From: JABFXX01 sp964419605
GTDB lineage: Bacteria > Myxococcota_A > Polyangia > Haliangiales > Haliangiaceae
Assembly: GCA_964419605.1 (NCBI GenBank)
Contig: CAYQQM010000005.1
Coordinates: forward strand, 1-64,000
DNA: 64,000 nucleotides
Reading direction: 5' to 3'
Positions 38,643 to 48,009 of the stretch are shown piece after piece. The position numbers and the translations under genes are program-made. The notes beneath the pieces were generated by a model that was not told the DNA's origin, did no database searches, and saw nothing but the letters and a program-made list of their open reading frames with translations. How positions within the stretch are numbered: position 1 is the stretch's first letter; the number at the start of each line of letters is the position of its first letter.

Positions 38643-40291
38643 TGAATTGCCGTCGCGCTAGGAGGCGCCTGAAAGTAGATGTGCGCGTGGTGCTCGCAGC
38701 GGTCTGCCCTCGCAAGGTCGTCGACCTTGGGAGCCTCCGGCGGATCGCACTCGGCGAGCCGCTTTCCGTAGTCGCGCACGAACTTATTCACTGATGGCTC
38801 CATCACTTGGAGGAGTGGTCTCGGAAGCAAACCGCCAAGCACGATGGCAATCGCGAGCGGAATAAACACCGCCAGCTCATGTGATTTGAGGTCGGGCAAG
38901 TGGCCGTTCTTGACGGGGTCGAGCTTGCCGAAGAACACTTTTTGGAACATCAACAACAGATAAACTGCCCCAAGAATCACGCCAGTGGTGGCCAGCGCAG
39001 CGAGTAACCGAATCGCCGGCACAAACTCCGGATGGTTCGAAGGGAACGAATCACCGGCGATGAACGCGCCAAACAGCGAGAGAAACTCACCCACAAACCC
39101 TGAAAGCGCCGGAAGCCCAGCCGATCCCATCACGATGATCAGAAACAGGCCGGAAAATACGGGCATCTGTTTCCAGATCCCACCGTACTCCGCCATGCGA
39201 CGAGTGTGCCGCCGCTCATACAACACGCCAATGCCGAGGAACAACCCGCCAGTGGTCAGTCCATGGGACAACATCGCGTAGATGGAACCTTCGATCCCAA
39301 TGGTCGACAGTGCAACGACACCGAGCATGCAGAATCCAAGATGGGAAACCGAGGAATACGCGACGAGCTTCTTTACGTCGTCCTGGGCAAACGCGACCAA
39401 CGCGCCATAAACGATGCCGATCACTGAAAGCACGGCAAGCGCGGGCGACCACACCATCGCGCCATAGGGAAAGAGCGGAAATGCGTAGCGCAAAAAGCCA
39501 TAGATGCCGAACTTGAGCAATACCCCCGCCAAGATCACCGAACCCGCGGTAGGCGCTTCGACGTGCGCATCGGGTAGCCACGTATGCAGCGGGAATAGCG
39601 GCACTTTGATTGCAAACGCCAAGGCGAATGCAGCAAAGCACCAGATTTGTGCGCCCTGAGGTAACGCTACCGTTGCGAGCTTTTCGAGGTCGGTGGTGTA
39701 TCCACCCAGCAGCGGCGCAGCCGTTACATACAGGTAGAAAATCGCCACTAGCATAAACAGCGATCCAACCATGGTGAAGATCACAAACTTGATCGATGCG
39801 TACAGACGCCGTTGCCCTCCCCAGATTCCAATCAAAAGATACATCGGAATCAACATCACCTCCCACGCTACGTAGAATAAGAACAGATCGATTGCAGCGA
39901 AGGCAGCGACCATCCCGACTTCCAGAATCAGTATGGCGGCCACAAACTCACGCGTGTGCTTTTCGATCGAATTCTTGGTTCCGAGCAGGGTAAGCGGAAC
40001 CAGCAGCGTGGTCAGAACGACCAAAAACACGCTAATGCCGTCGACACCTAGCTTGAAGCGAGCCCCCAAACCAGGGATCCAGTCGACATCGCATACCAGC
40101 TGAAAGCCGTCGGCCTTCGGGTTGAAGTACCTGAAAATCGCCAGCGAGGCGAGAAACGCTGCCGCCGAGAACGCCAGACCAATGCCGCGATGTAGCGATC
40201 GCTCCGACTTGGGCGTGCACATCACAAACAGCGCGCCCAAAGCGGGAAGGCCGAGAGTCAGGGGCAAAACAAATCCGCCGGAGGAATTCAT
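38639..40291 (-). CDS. nuoM: NADH-quinone oxidoreductase subunit M
   Basis: This is the second antiporter-like subunit of complex I (550 residues). The key Glu is in FYVAWEVMLIPMYLLIG, the channel Lys in FAIKVPLFPLHTWLPDAHVE, and the broken helix in DDVKKLVAYSSVSHLGF. It has a slightly extended, charged C terminus with several Cys and His (CDPPEAPKVDDLARADRCEH), which is not typical. It overlaps nuoL and nuoN by four bases each (ATGA). Confidence 0.95.
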   Translation of the reverse strand: MNSSGGFVLPLTLGLPALGALFVMCTPKSERSLHRGIGLAFSAAAFLASLAIFRYFNPKADGFQLVCDVDWIPGLGARFKLGVDGISVFLVVLTTLLVPLTLLGTKNSIEKHTREFVAAILILEVGMVAAFAAIDLFLFYVAWEVMLIPMYLLIGIWGGQRRLYASIKFVIFTMVGSLFMLVAIFYLYVTAAPLLGGYTTDLEKLATVALPQGAQIWCFAAFALAFAIKVPLFPLHTWLPDAHVEAPTAGSVILAGVLLKFGIYGFLRYAFPLFPYGAMVWSPALAVLSVIGIVYGALVAFAQDDVKKLVAYSSVSHLGFCMLGVVALSTIGIEGSIYAMLSHGLTTGGLFLGIGVLYERRHTRRMAEYGGIWKQMPVFSGLFLIIVMGSAGLPALSGFVGEFLSLFGAFIAGDSFPSNHPEFVPAIRLLAALATTGVILGAVYLLLMFQKVFFGKLDPVKNGHLPDLKSHELAVFIPLAIAIVLGGLLPRPLLQVMEPSVNKFVRDYGKRLAECDPPEAPKVDDLARADRCEHHAHIYFQAPPSATAIQ

Positions 40292-42639
40292 AGCGTTGTC
40301 CCTTCACTCGGAACCCGTTTCGACACCGCGATGAGCTTTCCCGCCACCGGGTCGTCGATACACAGCGTGATGATCGACCCGGCATCGCCGGCGCGGATCG
40401 TGAGGTCGGGCGACTGACTGGGCTTGCCCTTGTCCTCGGTGCAATCCGTCGATCCGTCCAGGTGCCAGTAGAATTTCGCCTTTGCCCCAACGATTCCGTG
40501 GCCGGGCTCAGCGCGGAGCACCAGCTGATCCCCTTGATGTTGGATCTCGAACGTAGAATTGCGATGGCAATCCGTCACCCAAAAGACACAGGCTGCGCCG
40601 ACAACCAGGCCCGCAACATAGCGCTGCACCTGGCCATTTTGGAACCAGCGCGCCACCCTGCCCAACAGACCAACGACAAAGGCCGACCCGTTGATCGCAA
40701 CGGTATCTATGACAAATCGATCGACGATCTCGAACAGCCCGCGCGCAACCACTCGGAACGGCCGCACGATGATTGCATCGTAAATTTCGTCGATCCACAG
40801 TTTGTGCTTAGACGCTTCATGGGCGCCCGCGAGCGGCCCGCTAACCAGACGCGCCAACGACCGCGACGGCCCACGCCCATACAACATCCACGCGCCGCCG
40901 ATGCCAAGAAGGCCAACGCTCAGTGCGATCAGCATCAGTGCGATCGTAACTGAATCACTCACCTCGGGAGTCATGGCAACTTGCTCGGCCGCTGTGACGT
41001 ACCAGCTATGGGTCACGCTCGGCGCTAACCAATGCGACAGCGATGGCCAGTGCGCAGGCAAATGCAGACCCTTTAGGTGCGGAATGCCGATGAATCCAGC
41101 GACCGTGGCGAACAGCGCCAAGATCGCCAGAGCGGATGTCATCGATACAGGAGACTCGTGCGCGCGTTTGGCCTCCTCGGACCGCTCGCTGCCAGAGAAC
41201 ACGAGGAAGTAGAGCCGCCACATGTAAAACGCGGTGCCCAACGCGGCGACAAGCAGACCGGCCCACAACACCTGTCCGTAAGCCCCCCAACCAGGCGGCT
41301 GAGCGATCCATTCTCCCCACAGGATCTCGTCTTTCGAAAAGAACCCAGAAAACGGGAAGATACCCGCTATCGCCAGGCACGAGATCAGGAATGTGATCCG
41401 CGTAATCGGCATGTGCTTGCGCAAGCCACCCATCTTTGTAATGTCGCCCGGAGTGTGCGAACCGCCATGCTCCATACCGTGCATGACCGACCCGGCGCCA
41501 AGGAATAGGCACGCCTTGAAAAATGCGTGGGTACCGAGGTGAAACACCGCAGCGGTGTAGTTGCCGGTTCCCGCAGCAACGAACATGAACCCAAGCTGCG
41601 ATACCGTAGAATAGGCGAGTACTTTCTTCAGGTCGGTCTGCGCAAACGCAATGAAAGCTGCAACCAGAGCAGTTAACAGACCAACGGTGGCCACGACGAT
41701 TGACGCCGTCGTCGTTGCAGAATAGAGGAACGAAAGCCGGCACACCATGTAAACGCCTGCAGTCACCATGGTGGCCGCGTGGATCAGCGCAGAAACGGGC
41801 GTTGGGCCTGCCATCGCGTCGGGCAGCCACACAAACAGCGGCAGCTGCGCGCTCTTGCCACATGCGCCAATGAATAGAAGCACGCCGGCCGCTGCAGCGA
41901 GCCGTTCGCTACCCCAGACGGTCGAGTGTTGAGGGCCCCAGTCACTCGAAATGTAGGCAGCACCATGTGCGACGTTCCTGAGGTCAGCGAAGTCGAGTGA
42001 CTTCACCGCCCAGTACAACAAGAACATGCCGAGCAGAAAGCAAAAGTCCCCAATGCGATTCACCACAAACGCCTTGCGACCGGCGTATGCGTAGTCATCG
42101 TTTTCGTACCAAAACCCGATGAGCAAGAATGAGCACAGCCCAACCCCCTCCCAGCCGATGAACATCACCGGAAGGTTGGCGGCGAGCACCAGGATCAACA
42201 TCGCGCCGGTGAACAGATTGAGATAACCGAAGTACCTGGAGTACCCCGGATCATGCGCCATGTATCCCGTCGAGTAGATGTGGATCCACGTGCCGACGAA
42301 CGTGATGATTAGGATCATCACCGCAGACAGCGAGTCGAGGCGAAACGCAAGCTCTGCCTTGAAGCCGCCGACCTCGAGCCAGGTCCACGCCGTTTGAGCG
42401 ATGCCCCCAGTCTCCCAAAGCGGTTCTGATGCACCGGGCGCATGTTGGAACAGCCCCCAGAACACCAGCACACCCGACAGCGCACACGAAGCGGCAACTG
42501 CGCCAATGGCCACCGTGTGTACCCACGACTTTGACAGGTACCGACCGAGCGTTAGGTTGATAAACGCTCCCAGCAATGGTAGCGCGGCGATCCAGGCCAG
42601 TGCCGGCAAACCCAAATATGTAAGACTACGCGGATCCAT
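40288..42639 (-). CDS. nuoL: NADH-quinone oxidoreductase subunit L with C-terminal extension
   Basis: NuoL carries the long lateral helix of complex I. Typical motifs are present: MFIGWEGVGLCSFLLIGFW, FVNRIGD-type VVNRIGDFCFLLGM, LPLFVWLPDAMAGPTPVSAL and DLKKVLAYSTVSQLGFMF. The family usually ends soon after its last membrane helix (here RYVAGLVVGAACVFWV), but this protein continues for roughly 90 residues of soluble, beta-like sequence (HRNSTFEIQHQGDQLVLR, AKFYWHLDGSTDCTEDKG, ITLCIDDPVAGKL). By topology of known NuoL this tail should be periplasmic. It overlaps nuoK by one base. Confidence 0.94.
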   Translation of the reverse strand: MDPRSLTYLGLPALAWIAALPLLGAFINLTLGRYLSKSWVHTVAIGAVAASCALSGVLVFWGLFQHAPGASEPLWETGGIAQTAWTWLEVGGFKAELAFRLDSLSAVMILIITFVGTWIHIYSTGYMAHDPGYSRYFGYLNLFTGAMLILVLAANLPVMFIGWEGVGLCSFLLIGFWYENDDYAYAGRKAFVVNRIGDFCFLLGMFLLYWAVKSLDFADLRNVAHGAAYISSDWGPQHSTVWGSERLAAAAGVLLFIGACGKSAQLPLFVWLPDAMAGPTPVSALIHAATMVTAGVYMVCRLSFLYSATTTASIVVATVGLLTALVAAFIAFAQTDLKKVLAYSTVSQLGFMFVAAGTGNYTAAVFHLGTHAFFKACLFLGAGSVMHGMEHGGSHTPGDITKMGGLRKHMPITRITFLISCLAIAGIFPFSGFFSKDEILWGEWIAQPPGWGAYGQVLWAGLLVAALGTAFYMWRLYFLVFSGSERSEEAKRAHESPVSMTSALAILALFATVAGFIGIPHLKGLHLPAHWPSLSHWLAPSVTHSWYVTAAEQVAMTPEVSDSVTIALMLIALSVGLLGIGGAWMLYGRGPSRSLARLVSGPLAGAHEASKHKLWIDEIYDAIIVRPFRVVARGLFEIVDRFVIDTVAINGSAFVVGLLGRVARWFQNGQVQRYVAGLVVGAACVFWVTDCHRNSTFEIQHQGDQLVLRAEPGHGIVGAKAKFYWHLDGSTDCTEDKGKPSQSPDLTIRAGDAGSIITLCIDDPVAGKLIAVSKRVPSEGTTL

Positions 42640-42968
42640 TAGTGTTTCAGCGCCGTTAGCTTATCGATCTCTACGCTGTTGCGACCGCGGAACACCGCAA
42701 CCACAATTGCCAGCCCCACAGCTGCTTCTGCAGCTGCAACCGCAATCACGATGAGGGCAAACGTATGGGCCGCAAGGGCCGCGCTATCCCCCCACATGCG
42801 AGAAAATACGATCAGCGTCATGTTGGCCGCATTTAGCATCAGCTCCACACTCATGAGAAGAATCAGAGCGTTGCGACGGATCAGCACCCCGGCCACGCCG
42901 ATCAGAAACAACACCGCCGCCAGCACAAGAAAGTGCGTGTAGCCGATGTTCCAAAGTGCGTTGGTCAT
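42639..42968 (-). CDS. nuoK: NADH-quinone oxidoreductase subunit K
   Basis: This small membrane subunit (109 residues) has three helices. It contains the conserved FLIGVAGVLIRRNALILLMSVEL-type region, in which the Glu of MSVELMLNA and a second Glu in AAAEAAVGLA are the proton-path residues of the family. It overlaps nuoJ by four bases and nuoL by one, consistent with a single transcript. Confidence 0.95.
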   Translation of the reverse strand: MTNALWNIGYTHFLVLAAVLFLIGVAGVLIRRNALILLMSVELMLNAANMTLIVFSRMWGDSAALAAHTFALIVIAVAAAEAAVGLAIVVAVFRGRNSVEIDKLTALKH

Positions 42969-43744
42969 GGTGCAGCCCCCGTGGAGTCGCCGCTGCGCAG
43001 TGGGCGAGCGATCGCGATGGCACCAACCACCGCGATCAACAGCACAATCGAAATTGCCTCAAACGGAAACAACCCTGGTCCGAACAAGTCGACTCCCACG
43101 GCCTTGAGCGTTCCCCACCCCAGCGACTCTCCCACCCCGCCAGCACGAATCGGTGGCAACTGGATACTTGCCGGAGCAGCCATGGCTACAGCGCGGTTCG
43201 GCAGCTCGATGCGGGCGAACAACATCGCCAGCCGGGCGATCAAGTACGCGATGGCGACGCCCCCGACGATCTGCCCCAACCGGCCCGATGGCGCCACCGG
43301 CTCATCTTCGGGTCGGTTGAGAATCATGATCACGAACACAAACAGCACCATGATGGCCCCGGCGTAAACCAGCATTTGAATCACCGCGAGAAACGACGCG
43401 TAGAGCATCATGTAGACCGCGGCAATTCCTAAGAAACTGCCGACCATTCCCATCACTGCTGCCACCAGATTTCGCCGCGTCACCACGAATAGCGCACCGC
43501 CCACGGACGCAGCAGCGAACAACCAGAACAGCACCGCCATGCCTTTGCCGGCGGATTGGGAGATATCTCTGCGACTGTCGCCGGGTCCCGCATCCGGCGG
43601 GCTAACAGATGGGCGATCGACGGGTACTCGGTTGCGAACAGCGTTTGCAGCCGGAGCAAATTGCGCTTCCGCAAGGGCGATACGACCAGGACCACCTAGC
43701 CCGACCACCAATGAGATCGCGATCCAAATCGCCCGCCGCGTCAT
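42965..43744 (-). CDS. nuoJ: NADH-quinone oxidoreductase subunit J with N-terminal extension
   Basis: The core starts at MAVLFWLFAAASVGGALFV and includes GIAAVYMMLYASFLAVIQML and VYAGAIMVLFVFVIMILN, the NuoJ hallmark with its pi-bulge helix. Ahead of it are about 68 extra residues: a signal-peptide-like segment (AIWIAISLVVGLGG, then IALAEA) and a Pro/Asp-rich linker. ATG 43744 overlaps the nuoF stop (ATGA), which supports this start and hence the extension. NuoJ normally begins directly with its first helix, so the extension is unusual and would lie in the periplasm. Confidence 0.92.
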   Translation of the reverse strand: MTRRAIWIAISLVVGLGGPGRIALAEAQFAPAANAVRNRVPVDRPSVSPPDAGPGDSRRDISQSAGKGMAVLFWLFAAASVGGALFVVTRRNLVAAVMGMVGSFLGIAAVYMMLYASFLAVIQMLVYAGAIMVLFVFVIMILNRPEDEPVAPSGRLGQIVGGVAIAYLIARLAMLFARIELPNRAVAMAAPASIQLPPIRAGGVGESLGWGTLKAVGVDLFGPGLFPFEAISIVLLIAVVGAIAIARPLRSGDSTGAAP

Positions 43745-45078
43745 GCTGCGGCCGCCTGAAGTTTTTGTTCGAAGTCCGCGCGAAACTTGGTCAGGAATCC
43801 CATGACGGGCCACGCAGCGGCATCGCCGAGCGCACAGATGGTATTTCCGGCAATCCCGTGCGCGATCGTACCCATCAGTTCCAGGTCGCCGGGCTTGCCC
43901 TGCTCATCTGCGACCCGCCGTGCGACCTTTTCGAGCCAACCCGTGCCCTCCCGACAAGGCGTGCACTGGCCGCACGATTCGTGGGCAAAAAATTTGAGAA
44001 TCCGCCACAGCGCGCGCGGGATATCGGCTTTGTCATCGAGGACCACGATGCCGCCCGATCCGGCCATCGTGCGCAGCGCCTTGCCGCCGCCGAGGTCAAA
44101 TTGTTTGCCGGGAACCACTTCACACGGCTTGATCCGGTCGTCGGTCTGGAGCGCATCGAATTCGCATGGCACGTCGAGTTCCGACGCATCGAGCGGCGGC
44201 ATGGAGACTCCGCCGGGAATCACCGCCTTCACGCCGCGGCCCTTCCACACTCCACCTGCTACGTCGTTGATGATTTGGTTGAACGTAATCCCGATTGGGA
44301 GCTCGTACACGCCCGGTTTGTCCACGTGTCCTGAAACGCACACGACGCGCGTCCCCCCGGAGCGCCCCACCCCAAGGCCGCTAAACCAAGGGCCACCCCG
44401 ATCCACGATAAACGGCACGTTCATCAACGTCTCGACGTTGTTCACGATCGTAGGGTTGCCGAACAGGCCTTTGACCGCGGGAAATGGAGGCTTTAGCCGA
44501 GGTTGCCCACGCAGCCCCTCGAGCGAGTTCAAGAGCGCCGTCTCCTCGCCGCAAATGTATGCGCCAGCACCGCGATGCACGGTGATGTGACATTCGATAC
44601 CGGTTCCAAGAACATTTTTGCCCAGGTAGCCCCGGCCGTACGCCTCTTCTACGGCGCGCTGTAACACCGCGTACTCGCGCATCATTTCGCCGCGGATATA
44701 GATGTAATTATGGACAGCTCGCAGGGCATGGGCAGCGATCACCATCCCCTCTATGAGAAGATGGGGGTCCCAATAAATGAGCTCTCGATCTTTGCACGTG
44801 CCCGGCTCGGACTCGTCGGCATTGCAGACCAAGTGCACGTTCTTTGCGCCGGGCGGAACGAAACCCCATTTCACACCCGTCGCAAAGCCGGCGCCCCCGC
44901 GGCCGCGCAAATTAGACGCTTTGACTTCCGCGGTGATGTCTTCGGGGCGCATGGCAACCGCCTTGCGCAACGCCTGGTAGCCCCCTGTCTGCTCATAGCC
45001 AGCCAGGGTCCGCGCCTGCTCGTTGCCAAACCGCTTGGTAACGAGTTTCTCCATGTTTGCGAGCCGATCGAGTGCCAC
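43741..45078 (-). CDS. nuoF: NADH-quinone oxidoreductase subunit F
   Basis: This subunit binds NADH, FMN and one 4Fe-4S cluster. The glycine-rich nucleotide site is LRGRGGAGFATGVKWGF, the FMN region includes CNADESEPGTCKDREL and GAGAYICGEETALLNSLEG, and the cluster ligands are ESCGQCTPCREG plus a later Cys in TICALGD. It starts at GTG 45078, overlapping the nuoE stop by one base; an ATG eight codons later is possible. The next gene is nuoJ, not nuoG. Confidence 0.95.
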   Translation of the reverse strand: MALDRLANMEKLVTKRFGNEQARTLAGYEQTGGYQALRKAVAMRPEDITAEVKASNLRGRGGAGFATGVKWGFVPPGAKNVHLVCNADESEPGTCKDRELIYWDPHLLIEGMVIAAHALRAVHNYIYIRGEMMREYAVLQRAVEEAYGRGYLGKNVLGTGIECHITVHRGAGAYICGEETALLNSLEGLRGQPRLKPPFPAVKGLFGNPTIVNNVETLMNVPFIVDRGGPWFSGLGVGRSGGTRVVCVSGHVDKPGVYELPIGITFNQIINDVAGGVWKGRGVKAVIPGGVSMPPLDASELDVPCEFDALQTDDRIKPCEVVPGKQFDLGGGKALRTMAGSGGIVVLDDKADIPRALWRILKFFAHESCGQCTPCREGTGWLEKVARRVADEQGKPGDLELMGTIAHGIAGNTICALGDAAAWPVMGFLTKFRADFEQKLQAAAA

Positions 45079-45590
45079 TATACAACCTCGGATTCGGGGT
45101 GAGGCGTTGCCTGGAGTTCAGCAACAATTCGCTCGACGTCTTCGGGCGCGATGTCGAGGAAATATTTGGTGCCCACAACGGCGCATGGAGCATTGGCGCA
45201 CGCCGCGATGCACTCCTCCTCGACTAGCGTGAACTGCCCGCGCGGATCGGTTCCACCGCGAGTCACTTTGAGTTTCTTTTCAAACGCCTCCAATACTTCG
45301 TAACCGCCCCGCAGCATGCACGAAATGTTGGTGCACATGCGAATCGTATTGGTACCGCCGGGCTCGCGGCGAAACATCGTATAGAAGGTGGCTACGCCGT
45401 AGACGTGGGCGTACGGCAGATCGAGGGTGCGACCTACGAGCCGCAGCGCGTCGTCGGACAGGTGGCCGAATTCCTTTTGCGCCAAGTGCAGCGCAGCGAG
45501 CACCACCGGGCGCTTGGTTCCCGAGACCTGATAGCGCTCGCACAACGCCGCGATCTTGTTCTGGGCGTCTGCGGAGAATTCGAGTGACAT
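45078..45590 (-). CDS. nuoE: NADH-quinone oxidoreductase subunit E
   Basis: This is the thioredoxin-like 2Fe-2S subunit of the NADH dehydrogenase module. Cluster ligands appear as MCTNISCMLRG and EEECIAACANAPC, four cysteines in the family order. VYGVATFYTMFRREPGG upstream is also typical. It is 170 residues long and first in the operon, so the promoter should lie in the 130 bases shared with the divergent acyltransferase gene. Confidence 0.95.
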   Translation of the reverse strand: MSLEFSADAQNKIAALCERYQVSGTKRPVVLAALHLAQKEFGHLSDDALRLVGRTLDLPYAHVYGVATFYTMFRREPGGTNTIRMCTNISCMLRGGYEVLEAFEKKLKVTRGGTDPRGQFTLVEEECIAACANAPCAVVGTKYFLDIAPEDVERIVAELQATPHPESEVV

Positions 45591-45721
45591 CGGGAGGTTG
45601 CCTCGGGCCGCTAAAGAGCGGGCGGAACATATGAGGGCCGAGGGTGCGCGTCAACGGACCAGCCGACCAAACAGCGAACGGGATCGCGGAACGTTGCAGG
45701 ATCCGTGTTAAGCCGTCGCCA

Positions 45722-46615
45722 ATGACCGATGCGCCATTGACACCCGTGGAGCGGTTCGCGGTGAAGTTTGGTGAATTCGCGAATGAACGCCCATCCGGCA
45801 AGTGGCTGCAAACGCGGTTCCTGCGCGGCATTTCCTACCCGTGGGTGCGAGCCGCGATCGCCAATCGCATTTTCGCCGACGGAGTTGAAGACCTGATGGC
45901 GCTTCGCCCGACCACCGGCGTCATGTTGGTCTCCAATCACCGATCGTTCTTCGACCAATATTGCATGCTGCTCGCCTGCTACATGGGACCGGTGGCGTGG
46001 GCCAAGCGGCTGTATTTCCCCGTCCGCTCCAACTTCTTCTACGATCGGCCCGTCGGTGTACTGGTCAACGCCGGAATCGCCGGCGGGGCGATGTACCCGC
46101 CGATTTACCGCCAATCCGAGCGCCGAGAAAAGAACGACGCTGCCCTCGACAAAATGGTCGAAATCGTTAGCCGGCCCGGCAACGTGCTCGGCATGCATCC
46201 CGAGGGCACGCGCGGCAAGGGCCCGGATCCGTACGCGCTGCTGCCGGCGCAGCCTGGAGTCGGCAAGCTCGCGTTGCTCGGAAAACCGATAGTGATCCCG
46301 GCGTTTATTCTCGGGCTCGGAAACGACTTCGCCCACGACGTTCGACTCAACTACGCAAAACGCGCCCGCCGCGACCACCCAGTGATCACCGCATTTGGTG
46401 CGCCGATCGACTACTCCGACCTTCTGGCGGAGAAACCTCGCCCCGCCCTGTACAAGAAGACCGCCGATCGGTTCATGGTCGAAATCAAAGCCCTCGGCGA
46501 GCGCCAGCGCGAACTGCGCACCGCGATCCGCGACGGCGCGATTGCCGACGACGACTCCCGCTGGCTCGGCAACCGCCCGGTATCCAAGCTGTACGCGTTT
46601 GAGGGAACTATGTGA
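45722..46615 (+). CDS. PlsC-like 1-acyl-glycerol-phosphate acyltransferase family protein
   Basis: Lysophosphatidate-type acyltransferases have an NHxxxxD and a PEGTR motif; here they read SNHRSFFDQY and GMHPEGTRGKG. ATG 45722 gives 297 residues; an upstream GTG at 45644 is less likely because the first 26 residues look unstructured. It lacks obvious long membrane helices beyond a weak one near the N terminus. It may acylate glycerophospholipids or a related acceptor; the exact substrate is not readable. It is divergent from the nuo operon. Confidence 0.82.
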   Translation: MTDAPLTPVERFAVKFGEFANERPSGKWLQTRFLRGISYPWVRAAIANRIFADGVEDLMALRPTTGVMLVSNHRSFFDQYCMLLACYMGPVAWAKRLYFPVRSNFFYDRPVGVLVNAGIAGGAMYPPIYRQSERREKNDAALDKMVEIVSRPGNVLGMHPEGTRGKGPDPYALLPAQPGVGKLALLGKPIVIPAFILGLGNDFAHDVRLNYAKRARRDHPVITAFGAPIDYSDLLAEKPRPALYKKTADRFMVEIKALGERQRELRTAIRDGAIADDDSRWLGNRPVSKLYAFEGTM

Positions 46616-46630
46616 GAGCAGCCGTTAGCG

Positions 46631-47152
46631 CTATCCGCGATCAGCCAACTTCAGAAGATCTTTAACGGCATTTGTAAGAGCACTAATTGCTGGGTACAAC
46701 TCGTCGTAAGCTCGCTCAGTGATTACGCCATGGTCTCGCAATTCATTCAGCAAGCGGAGAGCATGTTCAGTCTCATCTACCGTCGGGGTGTTTTTCCTCG
46801 ACGGCATTAGGCGGAGGTCGTCCACGGCTGTTTCCACATTTCCGTGATCGTGCTTCAGTTCGGTCTTCCATTTCCTCACTTTGGCCATGGCCTCCGCGAA
46901 TTTTTCTATCAACTTAAACACAAGCGAGAGGTTGGCGACCATCGGACCCGCGTTTGGTTTCCGATCCGGAACCTCAGGTTGCTGCGCAAATAGCTGGGCA
47001 ATTGTCGAGGGAGACAAGTCCGTATGCGAAGGGTAAAAGCCAATGCCATCCTCGGAGGCATGCGGCGCCGGAACTGCGGAGCCACCCTGGTGGACCTCAG
47101 GGCGGGGTTCATCAAGGTTTACAACTGGTTCAGGGTTCGCAAGATCTGCCAT
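46631..47152 (-). CDS. Hypothetical protein
   Basis: I do not recognise this 173-residue protein. ATG 47152 is chosen; longer starts add an unlikely leader. The N-terminal 70 residues are Pro- and Glu-rich with low predicted order. The rest is helical (VFKLIEKFAEAMAKVRKWKT, DETEHALRLLNELRDHGVIT, LTNAVKDLLKLAD). No signal peptide or membrane helix. It converges on the acyltransferase gene with 15 bases between stops. Confidence 0.5.
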   Translation of the reverse strand: MADLANPEPVVNLDEPRPEVHQGGSAVPAPHASEDGIGFYPSHTDLSPSTIAQLFAQQPEVPDRKPNAGPMVANLSLVFKLIEKFAEAMAKVRKWKTELKHDHGNVETAVDDLRLMPSRKNTPTVDETEHALRLLNELRDHGVITERAYDELYPAISALTNAVKDLLKLADRG

Positions 47153-47317
47153 CGCCTGTCTCCTCCGCGATACGTGCCTGGTGAAGTGACCGAAAGCTAT
47201 CACGTTCAACGCAATGAAAGAACAAGAGGCGGTGCCCAGCGAACTCACCCAGACACGATGGCAGTTCACGCAACCATATGCATATCCCCTCGATGGAGCA
47301 AGCGATCGCTCAACGTC

Positions 47318-47734
47318 TCAAGGACAAACTACGTCCAACGGGGTTCGGCCGCGGATGCGGTAGATCCGAAAATCTGAATCGAGGGTACAGACCGGAGCCC
47401 GATGCTCTTCGGCGAGGCGGACCATCGATGCGTCGGCCAAAGACATGGGCACGTTGGCGTAGCGCCGAATGAGCTGTCGCACTTTGGTTACGTCTCGAGT
47501 CAGGTCGAAATCGATCTCGAGAAGTCGATCTTCGATAAGCGAAAGCAGAGCATCTCGAGCGTCGCGCGCTCGACCACAGCGCCCCAGAAGGTGCCAGACT
47601 TCTGCGAGAACTGGTTGGCTGGTAACCGCGCGCGCCTCGGTTCTGGAAAGAACGTCGACGGCCCAGTGGTGGTGGTTTTCACTCTCATCGAAGTACGCGA
47701 CGAGTGGCCCCGTATCGATGAGAAGCATGCTCAC
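47318..47734 (-). CDS. PIN-domain ribonuclease toxin (VapC-like)
   Basis: The PIN catalytic acids are all visible: first Asp in LLIDTGPLVAYFD, Glu in PVLAEVWHLL, and later Asp residues in MSLADASMVRLAEEH and CTLDSDFRIYR. VapC-type toxins cleave tRNA or rRNA. GTG 47734 overlaps the antitoxin stop (GTGA); ATG two codons later is an alternative. At 138 residues it is full length, in contrast to the frameshifted PIN relic at 14404-14761. Confidence 0.85.
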   Translation of the reverse strand: MSMLLIDTGPLVAYFDESENHHHWAVDVLSRTEARAVTSQPVLAEVWHLLGRCGRARDARDALLSLIEDRLLEIDFDLTRDVTKVRQLIRRYANVPMSLADASMVRLAEEHRAPVCTLDSDFRIYRIRGRTPLDVVCP

Positions 47735-47967
47735 TTCCCAAAGTCCTTCATGAAACGAGGATTGGTCGCGAGGTCACCGTGACCACTCTTGATCACCCCG
47801 CAGTACTTTCTCCATCGCTCGTGAATCGAAGGCCGCTCCGACTGCTTGGGCAAGTATTGATGCAACGCGTCTCGCACCAGTTCAGATTTCGGCACTCGCT
47901 GCTTTTTGGCCGCTTGTGTCAACAGCGTGCTCAGCGAAGCCGGCAATTTGCACGTAATCGTTGCCAT
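47731..47967 (-). CDS. Ribbon-helix-helix antitoxin paired with the PIN toxin
   Basis: The N-terminal half is a ribbon-helix-helix DNA-binding domain: strand ITCKLPASL, then helices LTQAAKKQRV and SELVRDALHQYL. The C-terminal half (RPSIHERWRKYCGVIKSG) would wrap around and block the toxin. Such antitoxins repress their own operon. It lies directly upstream of the PIN gene with a four-base overlap. Confidence 0.82.
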   Translation of the reverse strand: MATITCKLPASLSTLLTQAAKKQRVPKSELVRDALHQYLPKQSERPSIHERWRKYCGVIKSGHGDLATNPRFMKDFGK

Positions 47968-48009
47968 ACCAACATGGTAATACCTTGCCTCCGCTAGAGC
48001 AATACCGGA

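Noticed and set aside
41006..41863. A 285-residue frame in the nuoL region
   Set aside because: It is the same strand as nuoL in another frame, with no hydrophobic helices or motifs.
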